This document shows positions 57,957 through 64,000 of a stretch of DNA of 64,000 nucleotides, in pieces. This DNA comes from Comamonas suwonensis. GTDB taxonomy: Bacteria > Pseudomonadota > Gammaproteobacteria > Burkholderiales > Burkholderiaceae_C. The stretch is from contig NZ_JABBCQ020000013.1 in the NCBI RefSeq assembly GCF_012844455.2, positions 62,001 through 126,000 on the forward strand. Direction: 5' to 3'. The notes beneath the pieces were generated by a model. That model had not been told where the DNA came from. It saw only the letters and a list, made by a program, of their open reading frames with translations, and did no database searches. The translations under genes and the position numbers were made by a program. Numbering within the stretch: the stretch's first letter is position 1; every line of letters begins with the position of its first letter.

Positions 57957-60900
57957 TCAGGCATGTGCCGGTGCTTTTGCCTTGAGCGGCTGGCCCAGAC
58001 TGCGAAGCACATCACGCACCATTTGCGCGCGGTCCTTGGGGTTTTCCAGTTCTTTTTCGATACGCAGCTTTTCGTTGCCCGCCAGCTTGATGTGCTTATT
58101 CTTCTGAATCAGATGAATGATATTCATCGGGTCAATGGGCGGCTGCGGCTTGAAGGTGATGTTGATGACGCCGGGCGCGGCATCCACCTTGATCACGCCG
58201 TAAGGCTGGCTCAGAACGCGCAGGCGGTGTACATCGATGAGGGTCTGGGCCTGGGGCGGCAGCTTGCCAAAGCGATCCACGATTTCTTCGAGCAGGGTGT
58301 CGATCTGATCGGCCGTCTTGGCCGTGGCCAGCTTTTTATAGAAAGACAGGCGCAGATGCACATCGCCGCAGTAGTCGTTGGGCAACAGTGCCGGCGCATG
58401 CAGATTGATATCGGTCGATGCTGACAGGGGGGAGAGCAGGTCGGGCTCTTTGCCAGCCTTCAGGCTGCGCACGGCTTCGGACAGCATTTCGTTGTAGAGC
58501 TGAAAGCCCACTTCCAGCATATTGCCGCTCTGGTTTTCTCCCAGTACCTCGCCCGCACCGCGAATTTCCAGGTCATGCATGGCCAGATAGAAACCGCTGC
58601 CCAGCTCCTCCATCTGCTGAATGGCCTCCAGCCGCTGCTGGGCCTGCTTGGTCAGGCCGTCCAGGTCCGGCACCATCAGATAGGCATAGGCTTGATGGTG
58701 GCTGCGGCCCACACGGCCACGCAGCTGATGCAGCTGGGCCAGGCCGAACTTGTCTGCGCGGCTGATGAGGATGGTGTTGGCGCTAGGAACATCGATACCG
58801 GTTTCGATAATCGTCGAGCACAGCAGAATGTTGTAGCGCTGGGCCACAAAGTCGCGCATCACGCGTTCGAGCTCGCGCTCGGGCATCTGGCCGTGGGCCA
58901 CGGCAATGCGGGCCTCGGGCAAGATTTCTTCCAGCTTTTGCTTGCGGTTCTCGATGGTGTCGACTTCGTTGTGCAGAAAGTAAACCTGCCCGCCACGCTT
59001 GAGTTCACGCAGCACAGCTTCGCGGATGACGCCGGTGCCTTCGTTGCGCACAAAGGTCTTGATGGCCAGACGGCGTTGCGGTGCAGTGGCAATCACCGAT
59101 AGATCGCGCAAACCTTCCAGTGCCATGCCCATGGTGCGGGGAATGGGGGTGGCCGTCAGCGTCAAGATGTCCACCTCGGCGCGCATGGCCTTCATGGCTT
59201 CCTTGTGGCGCACGCCAAAGCGGTGCTCCTCGTCGATGATGAGCAGGCCCAGATTCTTGAACTGGGTGGATTCGGACAGCAGCTTGTGCGTGCCAACCAC
59301 GATGTCCACCGTGCCATCGGCAATGCCCTTGATGGCAGCGGTAATCTCTTTGCCCGAGCGAAAGCGCGAAACCTCGGCCACCTTGATAGGCCACTTGGAA
59401 AAGCGATCGACCAGTGTCTGGTAATGCTGCTCGGCCAGCAGCGTGGTGGGTGCCAAAAACGCCACTTGCTTGCCGCCCATGGCGGCCACAAAGGCCGCGC
59501 GCAGGGCGACCTCGGTCTTGCCAAAGCCCACATCGCCGCAGACCAGGCGGTCCATGGGCTGGGGTGAAATCATGTCCTGAATTACGGCATGAATGGCGGC
59601 GTTCTGGTCGGCGGTTTCTTCAAAGCCGAAGTCAGCCACAAACTGCTCGTAGTCCGCTGTTGGGAAGCGGAAGGCATGGCCCTGGCGCGCCGCACGGCGG
59701 GCGTAGATGTTGAGCAGCTCGGCGGCCGAGTCGCGCACCTGCTCGGCGGCCTTGCGCTTGGCCTTTTCCCATTGCGAGCCGCCCAGTTTGTGCAAAGGGG
59801 CGTCGTCAGGCGAGACGCCGGTGTAGCGACTGATGTAGTGCAACTGGCTCACGGGCACATAGAGCACGGCGCTGGCGGCGTACTCCAGGTGCAGAAACTC
59901 CTGTAGCGCAGGGGTGCCGTCGGGGTTTTTCTGGCCCATGTCCATATTGATGAGGCCACGGTAGCGGCCAATGCCGTGGTCGGAGTGGACGATGGGGTCG
60001 CCCACTTTCAGCTCAGACAAGTCCTTGATCAGCGCCTCTACATCGCTGACTTGCTCCTGCCTGCGGCGGCGGCGCCCCGTGGGGCTGGTGGCGAACAGTT
60101 CGGTTTCAGTGACAAAGTCCAAGCCTTCTTCCACCCAGGCAAAGCCGTTCATCAAGCCTGAGGTGGCTATGCCGATTTTTTCCGTCGTATCGGTCTGGAA
60201 CTCGGCCAGCGAATCAAACACTGGCGGGTTGACACCCGAGGCACGGAAAAAGTCCAGCAGGCTTTCACGTCTGCCATCCGATTCGGCAAGAAGCAGCACC
60301 CGGCTTGCGGAAGCTGCTATATGTTTTTGCAGCTTGGCGAGCGGATCTTCGGCACCGCGAACGACGGACAAGTCCGTGAGTTTCTGAAAAATGGCGCTGT
60401 CGGCCACATCTTCGGTGCCGGGACGCAGGGCCAGCTGGGCATGCTCTTTGCTGCGGGTGTAGAACTGCTCGGAGGTCAGGAACAGCGTCTCAGGCGGCAG
60501 GGCAGGGTGGTCAGGGTCGCCTTGCACCAGACGGTAGCGGTCCTTGGTGTCTTGCCAAAAACGCTGAAAGGCGGGCTCCAGATCACCGTGCAGCACCACT
60601 GTGGCTTCGTCGCCCAGATAGTCAAACACCGTCGCGGTTTCATCAAAGAACAGCGGCAGGTAGTACTCGATACCGGCCGTGGCAATGCCCAGGCCCATGT
60701 CTTTGTAGACACGGCTGCGCGTGGGGTCGCCTTCCAGCATTTCGCGCCAGCGGCTGCGGAACTTGGCGCGCGCGTCCTCATCCATGGGAAATTCGCGACC
60801 GGGCAGCAGGCGCACTTCGGGTACGGGGTAGAGGCTGCGCTGGCTGTCCGGGTCAAAAGTGCGGATGGAGTCGATTTCGTCATCGAACAGATCGACGCGA

Positions 60901-61448
60901 TATGGCACTTGCGAGCCCATGGGGAACAAGTCGATCAGGCCCCCACGCACCGCATATTCACCATGGCTGACCACTTGCGACACATGCTGATAGCCCGCCA
61001 GCGTGAGCTGGGCCTTGAGCTTGGCTTCATCGAGCTTTTGCCCGCTTTTGAATTCAAAGGTGTAGCCCGCCAGAAAAGACGGAGGGGCCAGTCGGTACAG
61101 CGCCGTGGTGGCGGGCACGATGACCACATCGGCCCCATGCTCCTTATCGCGCTGGTTGATGCGCCACAGGGCGGCCAGTCGCTCGCTGATCAAGTCTTGG
61201 TGCGGCGAGAAACCGTCGTAAGGCAGGGTTTCCCAGTCGGGAAACAGGGCGCAGCGCAGATCCGGCGCGAAGAAGGCCATTTCTTCCATCAGGCGGCGTG
61301 CATCGGACGCATCAGCCGTGACGATGGCGATCACGCGGCCATCGCTCTTCTCGCGCTCGCCCAGCTTGGCCAGCAGCAGTGCATCGGCGCTGCCTGTGGG
61401 GCGGGGCAGGTGAAAGCGTTTACCAGGAGTGAGCTTGGGCAGTTGCAT
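57957..61448 (-). CDS. mfd: Transcription-repair coupling factor Mfd
   Basis: 1163 residues with the full Mfd layout. The UvrB-like N-terminal part includes ALFPDWETLPYDGFSPHQDL. The RNA polymerase interaction domain starts VGDPIVHSDHGIGRYRGL. The helicase has Walker A GDVGFGKTEVALRAAF, DEEHRFGVRHKEAMK, motif III LTATPIPRTMGMAL and QLRGRVGRSHHQAYAYLM, and the C-terminal TRCF domain follows. It removes stalled RNA polymerase and recruits UvrA. The ATG before QLPKLTPGKRF fits the family start. Confidence 0.96.
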   Translation of the reverse strand: MQLPKLTPGKRFHLPRPTGSADALLLAKLGEREKSDGRVIAIVTADASDARRLMEEMAFFAPDLRCALFPDWETLPYDGFSPHQDLISERLAALWRINQRDKEHGADVVIVPATTALYRLAPPSFLAGYTFEFKSGQKLDEAKLKAQLTLAGYQHVSQVVSHGEYAVRGGLIDLFPMGSQVPYRVDLFDDEIDSIRTFDPDSQRSLYPVPEVRLLPGREFPMDEDARAKFRSRWREMLEGDPTRSRVYKDMGLGIATAGIEYYLPLFFDETATVFDYLGDEATVVLHGDLEPAFQRFWQDTKDRYRLVQGDPDHPALPPETLFLTSEQFYTRSKEHAQLALRPGTEDVADSAIFQKLTDLSVVRGAEDPLAKLQKHIAASASRVLLLAESDGRRESLLDFFRASGVNPPVFDSLAEFQTDTTEKIGIATSGLMNGFAWVEEGLDFVTETELFATSPTGRRRRRQEQVSDVEALIKDLSELKVGDPIVHSDHGIGRYRGLINMDMGQKNPDGTPALQEFLHLEYAASAVLYVPVSQLHYISRYTGVSPDDAPLHKLGGSQWEKAKRKAAEQVRDSAAELLNIYARRAARQGHAFRFPTADYEQFVADFGFEETADQNAAIHAVIQDMISPQPMDRLVCGDVGFGKTEVALRAAFVAAMGGKQVAFLAPTTLLAEQHYQTLVDRFSKWPIKVAEVSRFRSGKEITAAIKGIADGTVDIVVGTHKLLSESTQFKNLGLLIIDEEHRFGVRHKEAMKAMRAEVDILTLTATPIPRTMGMALEGLRDLSVIATAPQRRLAIKTFVRNEGTGVIREAVLRELKRGGQVYFLHNEVDTIENRKQKLEEILPEARIAVAHGQMPERELERVMRDFVAQRYNILLCSTIIETGIDVPSANTILISRADKFGLAQLHQLRGRVGRSHHQAYAYLMVPDLDGLTKQAQQRLEAIQQMEELGSGFYLAMHDLEIRGAGEVLGENQSGNMLEVGFQLYNEMLSEAVRSLKAGKEPDLLSPLSASTDINLHAPALLPNDYCGDVHLRLSFYKKLATAKTADQIDTLLEEIVDRFGKLPPQAQTLIDVHRLRVLSQPYGVIKVDAAPGVINITFKPQPPIDPMNIIHLIQKNKHIKLAGNEKLRIEKELENPKDRAQMVRDVLRSLGQPLKAKAPAHA

Positions 61449-61694
61449 GGTTTTCACAGACGAGCAGATGCAGCCGGGCACAGGCGCTGGCTGCATGCGT
61501 TAAAACGGGGACAGATTAAGTGCAGGCGAGTTTGCCCCTCAAGGGCTTGGCTCACAGGCCAGTCAGCACAGGACTGACGCTTGGCGACACATTCACTCAA
61601 AATGGGGGCACCTCTCGGTGATGCAAGCCGAAAGCAGTGCCAAAGATTTGGCGGATCCGCTTTCGGGCGAAACAGTAATTTTAAAATAGAGCGC

Positions 61695-62495
61695 ATGACA
61701 GATCGGTTTTTCTCGCCTGAGTCCATGCCGGACGCCAAGGCAAACGCTGCTGCAGCGTCTTCATCTCTGGTGGCCGTGCCGCGCTGCTGGGCGCTGATTC
61801 CCTGCGCGGGCGTGGGCTCACGAGCTATGGCCGCCGATGCTCCGGCGCCTGAGCTGCCAAAGCAATACCAGAGCGTGGCGGGCCAGCCCATGGTCATGCA
61901 CACGCTGGCGGCCATGCTGCAGGTTGCGTGCATGCACCAGGTGCTGGTCGTTGTCTCGCCAGCCGACACCTTTTGGCAAGCGCGTGCCCTTGAAAGCCGA
62001 CTTGCCGTGGCCCCGTGCGGCGGCGCAACCCGTGCCGAGACGGTGACCAACGGCCTGCAAGAGCTGCTGCGCATGGGAGCAAGCCCTGATGACTGGGTGT
62101 TGGTGCATGATGCGGCGCGCTGTCTGGTGACGGGTGCACAGGTCAACATGCTGATGGATGCCTGCTTGCCCGATACGGTGGGTGGCCTGTTGGCGCTGAA
62201 GTTGCCCGACACGCTGAAACAGCAATCGACAGACAGGGGGGCAGCCCGTGTGGCGCAGACGGTAGACCGCAGCGATAAATGGCTGGCGCAGACGCCGCAG
62301 ATGTTTCGCATCGGCGCGCTGTTGGCAGCCTTGCAGGCGGCGGGCGATGCGGTGACGGACGAAGCCAGCGCCATGGAACTGGCAGGCCACGCACCACTCC
62401 TGGTGCCCGGCGGTGCGCAGAACTTTAAGGTGACCTATCCCGACGATTTTGCGTTGGCTGAGGCCGTGCTGATGCAGCGCCGGGTTGCTCGCTAA
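61695..62495 (+). CDS. ispD: 2-C-methyl-D-erythritol 4-phosphate cytidylyltransferase
   Basis: 266 residues. CWALIPCAGVGSRA and ELPKQYQSVAGQPMVMHTLA form the nucleotide-binding loop. GGATRAETVTNGLQELL, VLVHDAARCLV and QTPQMFRIGALLAAL, DEASAMEL follow. It performs the third step of the MEP isoprenoid pathway. About 30 extra residues precede the family core. It starts 246 bp from the divergent mfd start. ispF follows after a family A repeat. Confidence 0.93.
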   Translation: MTDRFFSPESMPDAKANAAAASSSLVAVPRCWALIPCAGVGSRAMAADAPAPELPKQYQSVAGQPMVMHTLAAMLQVACMHQVLVVVSPADTFWQARALESRLAVAPCGGATRAETVTNGLQELLRMGASPDDWVLVHDAARCLVTGAQVNMLMDACLPDTVGGLLALKLPDTLKQQSTDRGAARVAQTVDRSDKWLAQTPQMFRIGALLAALQAAGDAVTDEASAMELAGHAPLLVPGGAQNFKVTYPDDFALAEAVLMQRRVAR

Positions 62496-62516
62496 GCGTC
62501 GTGCTAGGCACTGATT

Positions 62517-62572
62517 AATATCAAATTGATAGCTGATGGCGCTTTATTTACAAGCGCTGGGAAAGGATTTTG
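62517..62572 (+). repeat. Family A dispersed repeat, copy 12, between ispD and ispF
   Basis: TATCAAATTGATAGCTGATG, GCGCTTTATTTACAAGCGCT, GGGAAAGGATTTTG. Where other copies read GAGGCCTATTTTG, this one reads GGAAAGGATTTTG, which is the ispF ribosome site. Confidence 0.8.
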
Positions 62573-62573
62573 T

Positions 62574-63053
62574 ATGAATTTTCGTATTGGTGAAGGCTGG
62601 GATGTGCATGCGCTGGTGCCGGGCCGCAAGCTGATTCTGGGTGGCGTGGAAGTGCCTCACACCCTGGGCCTGCTGGGTCATTCCGATGCAGACGTGCTGC
62701 TGCACGCGATTACCGACGCGCTGTTTGGCGCGGCGGCGCTGGGTGATATTGGCCGCCATTTCTCGGATACCGACCCGCAGTTCAAGGGTGCAGACTCAGC
62801 CGTGCTGCTTGCCGAGGCCGTGCGCCGCGTGCGTGCCAAGGGCTTTGAGATCGGCAATGTCGACAGCACCATCGTGGCGCAAGCGCCCAAGCTGGCACCG
62901 CATATCGAGAAGATGCGTGAGCGCATTGCCCAAGTGCTGGCGCTGGAGGTGGATCAGGTCAACGTGAAGGCCAAGACGGCTGAGAAGATGGGCCCGGTAG
63001 GCCTGCAGCAGGCCATGGAGGCGCGGGCGGTGGTCTTGCTTTACAAGGCTTGA
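62574..63053 (+). CDS. ispF: 2-C-methyl-D-erythritol 2,4-cyclodiphosphate synthase
   Basis: 159 residues. The zinc site is Asp10 and His12 ([10 protein letters not shown]) with the third His in [18 protein letters not shown]. Then [19 protein letters not shown] and [12 protein letters not shown] complete the family pattern. It forms the cyclic diphosphate of the MEP pathway. AAAGGA lies 7 bases before the ATG, inside the tail of a dispersed repeat. Confidence 0.95.
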   Translation: MNFRIGEGWDVHALVPGRKLILGGVEVPHTLGLLGHSDADVLLHAITDALFGAAALGDIGRHFSDTDPQFKGADSAVLLAEAVRRVRAKGFEIGNVDSTIVAQAPKLAPHIEKMRERIAQVLALEVDQVNVKAKTAEKMGPVGLQQAMEARAVVLLYKA

Positions 63054-63074
63054 GCCGGTGGCGGCCTTGCAGGC

Positions 63075-64000
63075 TCAAGCCTCGTAAAGGCCGTCTTCAT
63101 CCTTTTTGTCACGCGGCAGATTGCGTTTGACCTGAGGGCGCTGCAGGCGCTGCTCGGGGGCGGCGCTGGCCGTTACTCCCATGGCGCGCTGCAACTGCAG
63201 GTGGGCAACCAGCCCGCCTGTGGATGAGTTGGACAGTGCAAACATGCCCCCCATGCGCTGCACTGTTTTATCGACGATAGACAGGCCCAGTCCCGCGCCA
63301 GCGGCAGCTGTGCGGGCCGTGTCGCCCCGGAAGAAGGGCTGCGTCAGGCTGGAAATTTGCTCGGGCGGCACGCCCTTGCCGTGGTCGCGGATGCGGATGA
63401 CCACCCATTTTTCGCTCTCTTTGGCAATCACATCCACTTCCGTGGTGTCGGTCGATGGCGTCTTGCCATAGCGGCGGGCATTCTCAAACAGGTTGGAGAT
63501 GACGCGGGCCAGTTCCACCTCGTCGGCCAGAACGTAGAGGTCATCGGGCACGTTCATGGTGATCTGCAGCTCGCGGTGATCTTGCACCGCATAGACGCAG
63601 GATGCGACCACTGCATTCAAATCCACAGGGCTGAGCATGACGCGATGGTCGGGGCGGGCGTAGTCCAGGAATTTGTCGATGGTGGCGTCCAGCTGCACGA
63701 TGTCGGCCACCATGTGTTCGCGCGCCACGTCGTCATACACGCTCATTTCCGTTTCAAGGCGCAGGCGCGCCAGCGGCGTGCGCAGGTCGTGGGAGATACC
63801 GGCCAGCATCACGGCGCGGTCTTGCTCCAGCTTGGCCAGCTTTTTGGCCATGCGGTTGAAGCCGATATTGACCTCGCGGATTTCGCTGGTCACGGCTTCT
63901 TCGTCGAGATGGCTGGCGTCGAAGTCACCCTCGCGCACTCGATTGGCGGCATAGGACAGTTGTTTGAGCGGCCGGTTGATCAGCCGCGCAATGGCAGCCG
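63075..64000 (-). CDS. EnvZ-like sensor histidine kinase, 5' part outside window
   Basis: The visible 308 residues begin in a HAMP domain (LINRPLKQLSYAANRVREGD). They continue with the dimerisation helix GISHDLRTPLARLRLETEMS (phospho-acceptor His) and the ATPase N box LFENARRYG, G1 RDHGKGVP, F box PFFRGDTAR and G2 GAGLGLSIVDK. The ISHDLRTPLARLRLE helix and overall pattern match the EnvZ/RstB type. The C-terminus has a 35-residue polar tail (RLQRPQVKRNLPRDKKDED). The sensor and membrane part, and the likely ompR partner, lie beyond the window end. Confidence 0.88.
   Translation of the reverse strand, partial: AAIARLINRPLKQLSYAANRVREGDFDASHLDEEAVTSEIREVNIGFNRMAKKLAKLEQDRAVMLAGISHDLRTPLARLRLETEMSVYDDVAREHMVADIVQLDATIDKFLDYARPDHRVMLSPVDLNAVVASCVYAVQDHRELQITMNVPDDLYVLADEVELARVISNLFENARRYGKTPSTDTTEVDVIAKESEKWVVIRIRDHGKGVPPEQISSLTQPFFRGDTARTAAAGAGLGLSIVDKTVQRMGGMFALSNSSTGGLVAHLQLQRAMGVTASAAPEQRLQRPQVKRNLPRDKKDEDGLYEA

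Noticed and set aside
60321-61577. Long plus-strand open frame opposite the mfd 5' half
   Set aside because: Shadow of mfd: no ribosome site, no family resemblance, and mfd is complete.

Overview
The window looks like a chromosomal segment of a betaproteobacterium of the Burkholderiales, most likely family Comamonadaceae (Comamonas or a near relative). The reasons are the protein families and gene neighbourhoods (Bug-type TctC, CobC of the Burkholderiales type, zapA next to 6S RNA), the high GC content, and short intergenic repeats that I recall as common in Comamonadaceae. There is no prophage, plasmid backbone or CRISPR array. The only mobile DNA is decayed IS3-type debris at two places.

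Layout. 0.1-9 kb: rlmB, a soluble hybrid histidine kinase, two sirtuins of different class, a split chromate transporter (chrA pair), GAF and XRE proteins, and a cardiolipin synthase. 9-20 kb: sbcB, an IS remnant, tRNA-Val(GAC), a DyP peroxidase, exbBD, xseA, sodB, a dioxygenase gene cut off by nested IS remnants, and a PAS-GGDEF protein. 19.9-20.8 kb: 6S RNA, zapA and a zapB-like gene on the minus strand. 21.0-36.3 kb: a cobalamin uptake and salvage locus headed by a B12 riboswitch, in the order btuB, cobB(cbiA), cobU, btuF, btuC, btuD, cobO, bluB, cbiB, cobC, a HipA-like kinase with its DUF3037 partner, cobQ, a His-rich secreted protein, cobT. Many of these genes overlap by ATGA, so much of it should be one transcript. 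36.3-46.9 kb: nth, a TpsB-type outer-membrane transporter next to a very Gly-rich lipoprotein, an aminotransferase with slyX, small membrane proteins, argP/argO, and an Lrp regulator with an RhtA-like exporter. 47.3-52.2 kb: the prkA-yeaH-spoVR stress operon. 52.3-64 kb: metQ, small proteins, an FMN reductase, serB, a Bug protein, a CbiM-like permease, mfd, ispD-ispF and the 3' part of an EnvZ-like sensor kinase.

The cobalamin genes form a working unit: BtuB and BtuFCD import corrinoids, CobO adenosylates, CobB and CobQ amidate the ring, CobC and CbiB make and attach the aminopropanol arm, CobU activates cobinamide, BluB makes dimethylbenzimidazole and CobT activates it. Cobalamin synthase (cobS), the phosphatase and the early corrin-ring genes are not in the window.

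The most unusual signal is repetitive. A roughly 55-60 bp partly palindromic element (called family A here) occurs at least 12 times in 64 kb, in both orientations. It lies between genes, but also inside the reading frames of xseA, cobU and cbiB, and it supplies the cobO start codon and the argP stop codon. A second family (B, three copies of about 105-125 bp) has a shared core but terminal arms that differ between copies and are self-complementary in each. A third hairpin-rich unit (C) occurs once.
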